Shown here: positions 45,201-52,191 of the stretch, in pieces
How the letters are laid out: each line of letters begins with the position of its first letter
Position numbering within the stretch: position 1 is the stretch's first letter
Origin: Spirochaetota bacterium
GTDB taxonomy: Bacteria; Spirochaetota; UBA4802; UBA5550
Assembly: GCA_017999915.1 (NCBI GenBank)
Contig: JAGNKX010000003.1
Location: 248,001-312,000, forward strand
Reading direction: 5' to 3'
Length of the DNA stretch: 64,000 bases
Program-made: the position numbers and the translations under genes
Notes under the pieces: model-generated
Seen by the model: the letters and a program-made list of their open reading frames with translations, nothing else
Database searches by the model: none
What the model was told of the DNA's origin: nothing

Positions 45201-45371
45201 GAGGTGGCCGACGAGCCCACCAAGAACTTCATGGTGGCGGTGTACCGCAGGGTGGTGCGGAAGAAGATCTCCTTCGGCGACGCGTTTTCCGAGACAAAGC
45301 GCGAGTTCATCAGGTCGCCGGAGTTCGGCGATCCCTATTTCTGGAGCGCCTTTGTGCTCTACGGCCGGTAG
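42210..45371 (+). CDS. Exported TPR-CHAT protein (caspase-like peptidase fold)
   Basis: The product has 1053 residues. A signal peptide (about 1-30, ending VQSAVDD) points to the periplasm or beyond. Residues 60-470 are about nine tetratricopeptide repeats of the kinesin-light-chain type, each close to YDRAIxxYEKALxIxxxxxGExHPxVA. A helical linker follows, then a CHAT domain (about 720-1053). The caspase-type dyad is present: His914 in HFACHG and Cys964 in LSACETG, followed by QGDGVIGLARAF. CHAT peptidases cut specific partners when TPRs receive a signal. The two-component pair lies upstream and a FecR/CHASE2-cyclase pair downstream. No clear ribosome-binding site precedes the ATG. Confidence 0.92.
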   Translation: MLITGLSSSAQRFAAALFLLMAFSLPVQSAVDDGRGDGLPGKTGREAGAGIIPKKKYDELLRHDRAGTEAYNRNDFKTAQREFQSSIVLAAEIFGENSAQTAQRYNSLGLSCYHQGDYDRAIDAYERALGIYIAVAGENDYRVAFCRHGLGQCHQFKGDYDRAIRLYEKSLAIYLKDSEKYLTHIGTCYYDTGVAFQYKGEYGRAEDYFNKALGICLKAFGPDHAYLATIYYALGEIVKFKGDFNTALEQYRKAQDIYRKSYGENHPYVGTAYYAMAFAHENRGEFGKAVAYYERARAIYTGTYGERHPHVAISYHGLGNVHNAMGEYEKAIANYEKAIEINRAVFGENHINTAASLHGLGNSYMSIGQYDRALAYFERVLAIHRAVLGETHPEIGHCYAGIAMALARKGDYDGAIRNFEKAMAVFAGVLGDRHPSVSNALLQIGRIHYTRNDIVKGREFAEKALSRYRETSLHPQIIFASNILGIMHLNAGDFRKARPYFEESIGQIEKARIEAGAEKVEFMRRYIESYYYSLKTSALMNDLEAVFATAEAMRARGFLDRMSLATALSVDGIGKNDRERLIALNDEIENLASRRNAEIQKPAAGQDASALVRISMDLERKEKAFQDLDAKLMENEKYRGLRKPHMATLAEARALCGTDSAILEYVIWEEKDKDSDAWTHKQSFCLVVTGKGEKLVPLDKDFDYTGTIARYRDSIIDQNKKKDRDALAVLLHEKLVTPVENELGGIRNIIIIPDGSLAFLPFDALRKKSDGPYLCESYSITLSPSVSVMLMVQKRRYGSERKSFLAFGGAVYSSGTGEKRGKHHLAQDKDVTVKSKEYFSEEGSRGRPLYYRNLGLQWDNIPGTLDEINEIDKDVYNKEKTRVIKGAAVSESKIKELSRQNELMRYKSVHFACHGYFDADLPSYSAVVMSEVSGTVKSPEDGYLSVPEVALMKLQADIVNLSACETGLGKVVQGDGVIGLARAFQEAGANRVGVTLWEVADEPTKNFMVAVYRRVVRKKISFGDAFSETKREFIRSPEFGDPYFWSAFVLYGR

Positions 45372-45415
45372 GAACCGGCCGGGACCGTCGGATTGATAAG
45401 CCGCCGGAATTATAT

Positions 45416-45571
45416 TAGCAGTTTGCTGAAAAACAGCAAACTGCTAAGCGATACATGGATGTATCGCCTTTTTTCGAGGCGTTAGCCGAGAAAAATGTGA
45501 GGTTTTACGAATTCACTTCGTAAAACCGACCCTGAAAAACTCCAAGGAAGGAGTTTTTCGGGAAACTGTTA
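45416..45571. repeat. Composite palindromic repeat with four hairpins
   Basis: Outer ends tagcagttt and aaactgtta are imperfect inverted repeats. Inside lie four hairpins in a row. agcagtttgctg pairs with its complement (45417-45445). gcgatacat pairs with atgtatcgc. ggttttacga pairs with tcgtaaaacc. A stem near 45529-45562 contains gaaaaactcc and ggagtttttc. The second hairpin shares its tacatggatgta centre with the element at 9010-9123. The element lies between the CHAT gene and the FecR gene. Confidence 0.75.
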
Positions 45572-45595
45572 GAACTATCATTGAGGAGAAGTGTT

Positions 45596-46576
45596 ATGGA
45601 ATCCCTGCACAGGTTGACATGTATCGTGGCGGTTGTTCTGGCCGGTTTCATTCTTGTGATGCCGGCCCAGGGGCATGATGCCGCGCCTTCCGCGGCAGGC
45701 TTCGTGGCCGGGATCCAGGGAAAAGGATATATCCTCCGCAACAAGGATAAAATCATGATATCCGGTATGGACCTCCTGTTCAGGGGCGATTTGGTGCAAT
45801 TGGCAGAGGGCGCGAAGGCGAGGATAAGCATCTGCGGCGCCAGGGGCTATGAAATCCGGGGCAGCGCCATTTTCACCATTGGCGGATCTGGCATAACCTT
45901 TAAAAAAGGAAAATCCTCAAAGACCTACGCCGTTGACAGGAAGGCCTGCGCCGCGGCCCTCGAGGTGTTCTTGAAGAATGAAAAGAAGATACCGGAAATG
46001 GTCACGGGGGAGAGAAAAGGGACCCTCATCCTCAGGTTCAGGAAAAAAGGGGAGCGCCGCGGGGTTTACGTTGTGCGCGGCAAAAAGCAGGCGCCGCGGA
46101 TCGAGCTTTACAGCGAAAAGCTGCTGCCGCAAAAGCCGCTGATCCTCTGGTCGCCGGTTAAGGGAAGGGCCTCGTACCGGGTCGTGATCAAGGACGGCGG
46201 CGAGACCCTCTGGAGCTCCGCGGTTGAGAAGAACAGCTGCCGGTATCCTGAAAGCGCTCCCGCCATGGCCGAGGGCAGGGATTATGATATTCTGATAGAA
46301 GCGGTTGGAGCGCAGGGGGAAGTGCTGGCCGGCGTCAGCGGCACCATTTCTCTCTTCGGCGCTGCTGATCGCGAGTCGCTTCGCAAGGACGAGGCTTCCA
46401 TTAAAGAAATGACGGCTGAAACTTCCCCGGACAGGCATATCCTTTTGGGAAAACTCTACGAGGCCCACGGACAGATTGCCGACGCACTGGCCTCCTACGA
46501 GAAGGCCCTGTCTCTGGACAGCGGCAATGCCGGACTGAAGGAGCGCGTCGCGCTTTTAAAGAACATGATGGAATAG
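45596..46576 (+). CDS. FecR-type protein with C-terminal TPR-like helices
   Basis: The ATG at 45596 has GAGGAG at good spacing. The 326-residue protein has a signal peptide (to about residue 28, MPAQGHDA) and a FecR-like beta domain with KIMISGMDLLFRGDLVQLAEGAKARI (about 45-115). A beta unit of FN3 type follows (about 185-265, with LWSPVKGRASYRVVIKDGG), then a TPR-like helix pair at the end (DALASYEKALSLD). It is probably periplasmic. The CHASE2 cyclase starts six bases downstream, repeating in reverse order the cyclase/FecR pairing of 10120-14116. Confidence 0.82.
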   Translation: MESLHRLTCIVAVVLAGFILVMPAQGHDAAPSAAGFVAGIQGKGYILRNKDKIMISGMDLLFRGDLVQLAEGAKARISICGARGYEIRGSAIFTIGGSGITFKKGKSSKTYAVDRKACAAALEVFLKNEKKIPEMVTGERKGTLILRFRKKGERRGVYVVRGKKQAPRIELYSEKLLPQKPLILWSPVKGRASYRVVIKDGGETLWSSAVEKNSCRYPESAPAMAEGRDYDILIEAVGAQGEVLAGVSGTISLFGAADRESLRKDEASIKEMTAETSPDRHILLGKLYEAHGQIADALASYEKALSLDSGNAGLKERVALLKNMME

Positions 46577-46582
46577 GGGCCC

Positions 46583-48487
46583 ATGGTAAAAAAAAGAATT
46601 CAGACAGCGGGCAGGGCGGGGGTGCTCCTCGCCTGTTTTGCCCTGATAGCCCTGTTCAGCCGCACGGCCCTGCATGGGTATTTGGAGAACAAGGTTTTTG
46701 ACAGCTTCTTTCATTTCAGGGACTCCCTTGCCGCATCCCCGGCCGGCGCTTCACCGATAACTATCGTCGGTATAGACAGGAAGACTCTGGGGGCCTACAA
46801 GGCCCCGGTCATATTCTGGGACCGTGAATTCGCCGATACGATCAGGACGATCGCATCGGCCCGGCCCAGGGCCATCGGTTTTGATATCCTCCACCTGGCC
46901 CAGACTGATACAGACCGGTACAAGGCGAAAAAGGATCGCCTTAAAGAAGTTCTCTTAAGAACAGGAAACCTGGTTCTGCCCTATTCGTCCGAAACGGGCG
47001 ATATCCCCATTTATATCGCCCGGCACCTGGAAGAGTTGCTGGGCCTAGGCGATGACATGAGCCCCGGGGACAGGATCAGGATGCTTCCGGTCGCGGAGAA
47101 GACCACCGGCGTAAGCTTCGGCTTCGTGGAGCTATCCGAGGACGATGACGGCATAATAAGGCGCGCCGTCCTGGCCGATGGCGGCGACGGGACCAGGGCA
47201 AGTTTCCCCCTCAAGATATTCATGCGTTACCACGGGATAACAGATGAAAAAGTGATCCTGAAGGATGGACGGCTCCAGGCGGGAAATCGGGCGATTCCAC
47301 TCGATCAGGGCGCCCTTATAATAAATTACGCCGGCCCGCCGGAAACCTTCAGGGCGGTGCCGATGATCGATGTGAACAGGAAAAAAAACGATCCGACCTT
47401 CCTGGCGCGGCATTTCAGGGACCGCGTCGTCCTCATCGGCGTGTGGGACCGGATGCTGATGGACATACACAATACTCCCTATGTTTCTTCGTTAAATAGA
47501 TCCTCCCGCACCATGTACGGCGTAGAGATCATCGCCAATATCCTCGACACCATGCTGCGCCAGAGATATATCCGAAAGAGCGGTACCGCGATAGCCATGG
47601 CCCTCTGCTTCCTTTTTGCCCTGGGCGGCATCATGCTCACCAGGCTTTCAACTGCCAGGGGCATCGCGGTCGTGGCCGCGTCCGAGGCGGCATACCTGGC
47701 CGCCGCCTTCGGCCTCTTCGCAGTCTGCCGTTATGAGCTTTCGATTTTACCGCCGCTCCTGGCCCTTCCCCTGGGCTTCAGCTCGGGCTATCTTTTCGAG
47801 CACTACATCCTCGGCAGGGACAGCATATTATTGAAGAGCGTGCTCGGGAGCTATCTCGATCCCCGCGTGGTGGAACGTGTCGTGAAAAGCGGCGATACTG
47901 GCATCCTCAAGGGACAGCGACGGGAGATCACCGTGCTCTTCTCGGATATACGGAATTTTACCGCTCTCTCGGAAAGGATGAGCAGGCCTGAGGACGTGGT
48001 GGATATTCTCAACGTGTATCTGCCGGAGATGTGCGGCCTCATCCTGGCCTCGGAAGGGTGCGTGGACAAGTTCATCGGCGACGGCATCATGGCGTTCTGG
48101 AACGCGCCCAACGACGTGGAGCGCCACGCGGAAAAGGCGGTGCGGTGCGCCATGGCGATGCAGGAGCGCATGGCCGCGGTGAACGAGAAGCTGCGCATGA
48201 AAGGCCTGGTGAACGAGGGCCTCCGGATCGGCATCGGCATCCACACCGGCTCCGCCGTGGTGGGCAACATCGGCGGCGAGGCGAAGAACGACTATACCGC
48301 CATCGGCGACACCGTGAACCTGGCGTCGCGCCTCGAGGGAAAGACCAAGGACTATGAATGCAATATCATCATCAGCGCTGCGGTGCGCAACGAGATCAGG
48401 GATATGGGACTCGCATTGAAGCCCATCGGAAAGATCGAGGTGAAAGGAAAGAAAAACAAGGTCCAGGTGTACGGGATTAAGGACTGA
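46583..48487 (+). CDS. CHASE2-domain class III adenylate cyclase
   Basis: The 634-residue protein has one N-terminal helix and a periplasmic CHASE2 sensor (about 35-325, with PITIVGIDRKTLG, RAIGFDILH and VVLIGVWDRML). Three closely spaced helices (about 335-410) follow, then a class III cyclase domain (about 440-630). Metal-binding Asp455 is in LFSDIR and Asp500 in KFIGDGIM; DYTAIGDTVNLASRLE completes the active site. CHASE2 domains sense unknown extracytoplasmic signals. AGGGG precedes the ATG. It closes the locus formed by kinase, regulator, CHAT and FecR genes, so cAMP may be one of its outputs. Confidence 0.94.
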   Translation: MVKKRIQTAGRAGVLLACFALIALFSRTALHGYLENKVFDSFFHFRDSLAASPAGASPITIVGIDRKTLGAYKAPVIFWDREFADTIRTIASARPRAIGFDILHLAQTDTDRYKAKKDRLKEVLLRTGNLVLPYSSETGDIPIYIARHLEELLGLGDDMSPGDRIRMLPVAEKTTGVSFGFVELSEDDDGIIRRAVLADGGDGTRASFPLKIFMRYHGITDEKVILKDGRLQAGNRAIPLDQGALIINYAGPPETFRAVPMIDVNRKKNDPTFLARHFRDRVVLIGVWDRMLMDIHNTPYVSSLNRSSRTMYGVEIIANILDTMLRQRYIRKSGTAIAMALCFLFALGGIMLTRLSTARGIAVVAASEAAYLAAAFGLFAVCRYELSILPPLLALPLGFSSGYLFEHYILGRDSILLKSVLGSYLDPRVVERVVKSGDTGILKGQRREITVLFSDIRNFTALSERMSRPEDVVDILNVYLPEMCGLILASEGCVDKFIGDGIMAFWNAPNDVERHAEKAVRCAMAMQERMAAVNEKLRMKGLVNEGLRIGIGIHTGSAVVGNIGGEAKNDYTAIGDTVNLASRLEGKTKDYECNIIISAAVRNEIRDMGLALKPIGKIEVKGKKNKVQVYGIKD

Positions 48488-48583
48488 CGGCAGATTGTAT
48501 GTTTTATCTGAGAGGGAAAGGGTCAGCCTGAAAATGATCTATTACATGGGCTCTACCATCTGCTGGTAATCGGGTAACTATTA

Positions 48584-50092
48584 TCAAATAAATATATCGA
48601 ATAATTTCCGCAAGTTAAATGCATAAAATCCGGCTGCAAAGATAAATGAACAGCCAATCGCTAATGAAATAATAATGCGTTTTTTTATCTTTTTTGCCGA
48701 AGCGAATCCTGATGCTACTAGTAGTGCAATCAGCACCCCCCACGCATAGTTGGGGGTGTACCTGTATGCCCAGTTAGTGCAGTAAAATGCAGGAAACCAT
48801 TTTTGGATCGGGTGGTAAAACAACGAATAACTATCAAGCATCGTTAAGGGAGGCTTGTTGTATAAATCCAGATGGCAAAGCGCATAGTTGAAAAAAAAGT
48901 AGGCTTGCAATAATACAGTAATCGCAATTATAGTCTTAAACAATTTACTACTGTATTCATCAATCCTGGCAAGTCCCAATGCCGTGGGAAGGAAAAAAAC
49001 AACTGCTGCCGACCATCCGAATCTTCCAGAAAAACTCGTGCCACCATACCAGTTGAGAAGAAAAGCGTTTGGAATTAATAGTGATGCATAAACAAATAGC
49101 CAGATTATAGCAGTTGCTCTATCCCTTCTGTATAAACCACCTATCGATCCGAGGCCTATTAGTAAAATTAGATTCTGCATTAAAAAACCTTGATTCTGAT
49201 CGGCATGAAGACCGAATAGTACCATTATTGATGTTCCACTGAACTCAAATGTTCCTGTTGGATACGGCCCTGAAAGCCTATTGAAAGCATAATAATTATA
49301 TGCAAAAAGAATAAAAGAAGACAACACGGAGAGAACGGCGAGTATTGATATTCCTTTCATGTCCTTGAATAGTATAAATTTTTTGATCATCAAGGCGATA
49401 ATCAACAGGGCGCATGCCATTGAAAATTTGATGTGCAGCCATGGCAGAAAAACTATTGCCGCGGCCCAAATAAATTCCTGGAAGATGGGACGTTTCCTAT
49501 CCAATGTCATGAACCAATATAATCCGCTCAATGAAACAATGCCAGCAGGTAAATCGGGATAAATTTGATTGGAGGCAGGGAGTAACGGGAGGGCAATGCA
49601 TAAGGCGAGTGTTGATAAAAACCTGATTTTTGTATTGGCGCTAAATATACCTGTTATGTTCCATGTAAACAGTATGGCGGTAACGCCTATTAATACCATG
49701 AATATCTTGGCGCCGGCTACTCCTCCAAACTTGTATGGCAAAGAAATGATTATCGGGAGACCTATATTGTGTATATTATATAAACCATGGGGGCCAAGTA
49801 CGGCCTGTGTGTTCTCAGGTGAAGGATTTGAATCTTGTGGAGCAAGGCCTTTTTTGAAAATGCTTCTCTTTGAAAATTCATCTTTGTATGGCCTGGTTTG
49901 TTCAAACGATCCATAAGTAACAATACCGTGTGCCATCACCAGGTAATGGGGTTCATCTCCATTGACTGAGTTTATATCGTTCTTGTGCCAGGCAATGAGT
50001 ATTACTGCCCATAGTAATAAATAAATACCAATTAATATAAAAATAGGATAAAATCTCTTCATCTGGTATAATATCCAGGTCGTCCAATGCAT
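48584..50092 (-). CDS. GT-C-like polytopic membrane protein (putative glycosyltransferase)
   Basis: The protein (502 residues) has about eleven to twelve hydrophobic helices. An early loop contains VNGDEPHYL, an acidic motif like the catalytic Asp-Glu of GT-C transferases that use polyprenyl-phosphate sugars. The periplasmic loops are short apart from the one after helix 1. The gene is AT-rich against its surroundings and sits next to a tRNA gene, both signs of acquisition. An ATG ten codons inside (50062) is an alternative start. It would glycosylate lipid or protein at the outer face of the inner membrane; no acceptor is evident and no other glycosyltransferase is adjacent. Confidence 0.65.
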   Translation of the reverse strand: MHWTTWILYQMKRFYPIFILIGIYLLLWAVILIAWHKNDINSVNGDEPHYLVMAHGIVTYGSFEQTRPYKDEFSKRSIFKKGLAPQDSNPSPENTQAVLGPHGLYNIHNIGLPIIISLPYKFGGVAGAKIFMVLIGVTAILFTWNITGIFSANTKIRFLSTLALCIALPLLPASNQIYPDLPAGIVSLSGLYWFMTLDRKRPIFQEFIWAAAIVFLPWLHIKFSMACALLIIALMIKKFILFKDMKGISILAVLSVLSSFILFAYNYYAFNRLSGPYPTGTFEFSGTSIMVLFGLHADQNQGFLMQNLILLIGLGSIGGLYRRDRATAIIWLFVYASLLIPNAFLLNWYGGTSFSGRFGWSAAVVFFLPTALGLARIDEYSSKLFKTIIAITVLLQAYFFFNYALCHLDLYNKPPLTMLDSYSLFYHPIQKWFPAFYCTNWAYRYTPNYAWGVLIALLVASGFASAKKIKKRIIISLAIGCSFIFAAGFYAFNLRKLFDIFI

Positions 50093-50317
50093 TTATTCTT
50101 TATCATGGGGATTATTGATGCGATGACAGTTAGATAATCAAGAAAAAAATATTTATATTATTCAAAGAAAAAGTCCAGCAGACAGCTGTACACTAATTGC
50201 TAATAATGGTTAGTTTTATTGAGAGTGACAATATAAGATTATTAAAAAAATAATTCAACCCCCATAAAAACTTGACAGTTTTGGCTATAGTCAGCATCGT
50301 TAACAACTGATTTTACC

Positions 50318-50390
50318 GCCAGCATAGCTCAGTCGGTAGAGCACGTCACTCGTAATGACGGGGTCACCAGTTCGACTCTGGTTGCTGGCT
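50318..50390 (+). tRNA. tRNA-Thr (anticodon CGT)
   Basis: The 73-base cloverleaf is complete. The acceptor GCCAGCA pairs with TGCTGGC at 50383-50389, with T as discriminator. The D stem is GCTC/GAGC. The anticodon stem CGTCA/TGACG encloses loop CTCGTAA, giving anticodon CGT for ACG. The T arm is ACCAG-TTCGACT-CTGGT. CCA is not encoded. A TTGACA at 50272-50277 lies upstream without a good -10. A terminator follows at once. Confidence 0.95.
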
Positions 50391-50393
50391 AAA

Positions 50394-50422
50394 GAAAACC
50401 CCTGAGGCATTCAGGGGTTTTC
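50394..50422 (+). terminator. Rho-independent terminator of tRNA-Thr
   Basis: gaaaacccctga (50394-50405) pairs exactly with tcaggggttttc (50411-50422) around a five-base loop, followed by tgtttta. It starts three bases after the tRNA. Confidence 0.88.
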
Positions 50423-50592
50423 TGTTTTAGAACGCGGATTCATTCCTTTGCGTTACAAAGTTCTTCCGATGGCGATACCTGCGTACACTTGAAACGGCGT
50501 TCAACGGCCTCGCGGTGCGGCAAAAAGTATTGGACAGATTTGAACTTTGCCGGTATGTGTATCAAACGAATCATAGGATAGGAGCCCGGCAC

Positions 50593-51069
50593 ATGAAACG
50601 AACCTATAAGCTTAAAAGCCTTCCCATGGTCCCCGATCCCGGCGGTGACGCGAAGAAATTCTCCTATGACATGAACGGCGTGCGTGACCACGCGATGGAA
50701 GTTGACACGAAGAAATTCATGCTCTGTCCAGCGTGGATACCCAATTTTTTCCTCGCCCTCATGGCGGTCGCCCTGGTCTTCGCCCTGGCCTATGGACTCC
50801 TGGTCATCGCCATGAAAGTTGACCTGAGCGGCGGCCTCGGGAGGAACATCTTCATACTGTCGGCGGTGGCGCTTTTTTTTATCCTCTGGATTGTCATTGG
50901 CAGGCCCGCAGTGATCCGCAGGCTGAAGAACGATTTTATCAACCAGGAGCGCGGCAAGGGGAGTTGGAAGGTCCTCGATGAGGGCGAATGGGACCGTTTC
51001 CGCCGGATGCGGCAGCTTGAGCAGGAGCGCCTCAAGAAAGAGGAGGAATACAGGAAGGCGGGACGTTAA
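50593..51069 (+). CDS. Small two-helix membrane protein of unknown function
   Basis: The ATG at 50593 has GGATAGGAG at good distance. The 158-residue protein has a cytoplasmic start, two hydrophobic helices (about 55-80 and 90-112) and a charged Glu/Arg/Lys-rich C-terminal helix. No family is recognised. It is 18 bases before the PlsC-type gene and so heads the operon running to 56752. Confidence 0.6.
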   Translation: MKRTYKLKSLPMVPDPGGDAKKFSYDMNGVRDHAMEVDTKKFMLCPAWIPNFFLALMAVALVFALAYGLLVIAMKVDLSGGLGRNIFILSAVALFFILWIVIGRPAVIRRLKNDFINQERGKGSWKVLDEGEWDRFRRMRQLEQERLKKEEEYRKAGR

Positions 51070-51087
51070 TCGCGGAGGGAACAATTT

Positions 51088-51816
51088 ATGGATTTTATCG
51101 TGCGTTGTGCGAAAATATTCTGGATCTACTTATGGGCGGTCATCATGACCCTGATCCTGTTCGTGCCGATGATAGTGGCGTCCCTGCTCAATTCCACGGG
51201 AAACCTGGCCTTTTCCATGTCCAAGATATGGGCCCGTGTCATGCTCCTGATAACCGCGACCCGCGTCGAAATCAAGGGGAGGGAGAAGATCGAGAAGGGG
51301 AGGTCCTACGTGATCATCTCGAACCACCAGTCGGTTTTCGACATCCTGGCCATTGTCACCTCCCTCGGCATACAGTACCGGTGGACCATAAAGATAGAAG
51401 CCTTGAAGATACCGTTGTTCGGCCACGCCCTGTACGCGTCGCGGAACATCTTCATCGACCGGAGCAACACGGAGCGGGCCCGCGAGAGCATCCGCAAGGG
51501 CCTGGACCGGCTACCGGCGGGCGCAAGCGTTATGTTCTTCGCAGAGGGGACCCGCTCCGCCGACGGAAAACTCCGTGAATTCAAAAAGGGAGGTTTCGTC
51601 GTAGCGCTGGAGAGGAGCTATCCCATTCTTCCCATAACCGTCAATGGAAGCATGTACGTGCTTCCCAAGGGAAGCATTGTCTTCAGGCCGGGCCGCATCA
51701 CGGTGACGGTGGGCGAACCGATCGATACGCATGGCTACACCCAGGAGACCATGGACAAGCTGATGGCGAAAACCCGCGAGGTCATCCAGTCGAACCTGGT
51801 TCTTGAAAACAATTAA
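51088..51816 (+). CDS. 1-acyl-glycerol-3-phosphate acyltransferase-like protein (PlsC family)
   Basis: The protein (242 residues) has one or two N-terminal helices and the PlsC acyltransferase motifs. The catalytic NHQSVFD (HX4D) is near residue 77, then IFIDRSN. FFAEGTRSADGKL is motif III, and PILPITVNGS comes near the end. It would add a second acyl chain to lysophosphatidate or a similar lipid at the inner membrane. GGAGG precedes the ATG. Next to an MMPL-family transporter it may instead acylate a special lipid made for export, as in some polyene and glycolipid clusters. Confidence 0.93.
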   Translation: MDFIVRCAKIFWIYLWAVIMTLILFVPMIVASLLNSTGNLAFSMSKIWARVMLLITATRVEIKGREKIEKGRSYVIISNHQSVFDILAIVTSLGIQYRWTIKIEALKIPLFGHALYASRNIFIDRSNTERARESIRKGLDRLPAGASVMFFAEGTRSADGKLREFKKGGFVVALERSYPILPITVNGSMYVLPKGSIVFRPGRITVTVGEPIDTHGYTQETMDKLMAKTREVIQSNLVLENN

Positions 51817-51840
51817 TAATCCCGCAGCAAGAGGTAAACC

Positions 51841-52191
51841 ATGAAAAAACGAATATCGGCGATAGCGCTGTTCCTTGTGCTGTTTGCGTCCGGGACCATC
51901 CTCGGCCAGACCGCCGACTGCCGCAAAAAGTGCCAGGACCGGAAGACCCAGTGCCTCAACCAGTGCATGGTCATGGCCGCCGATAATACCGGCTGCGCCG
52001 AGCGGTGCGAGACGGAAAGCGCCCGGTGTCTTGGAGCCTGCAAGGAAGTCAAGGCCGATACGGCCGAAGGCGTCGACGATGACGATGCCGAATACGAAGA
52101 TACCGAGGATGACGACGGTGACGACGATTTCGACAAGGAAGATGATCTGGACAATGATGAAGACTTTAAAGACATGGAAGATGATATCTGA
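51841..52191 (+). CDS. Small secreted protein with Cys-rich N-half and acidic C-half
   Basis: The 116-residue protein has a signal peptide (to about residue 23, TILGQ). A helical region follows with CX3C pairs: CRKKC, CLNQC, CAERC and CLGAC. Such spacing suits a two-disulfide helical hairpin or metal binding. The last 45 residues are almost entirely Asp and Glu. This tail could bind divalent cations or a basic partner. Its stop codon overlaps the ATG of the MMPL fusion gene (TGATG), so the two are tightly coupled. Confidence 0.72.
   Translation: MKKRISAIALFLVLFASGTILGQTADCRKKCQDRKTQCLNQCMVMAADNTGCAERCETESARCLGACKEVKADTAEGVDDDDAEYEDTEDDDGDDDFDKEDDLDNDEDFKDMEDDI

Noticed and set aside
42210-45371. 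TPR-CHAT as part of a CRISPR type III-E (gRAMP/Craspase) system
   Set aside because: The protein has a signal peptide, and there is no Cas7-like effector or CRISPR array in the window.
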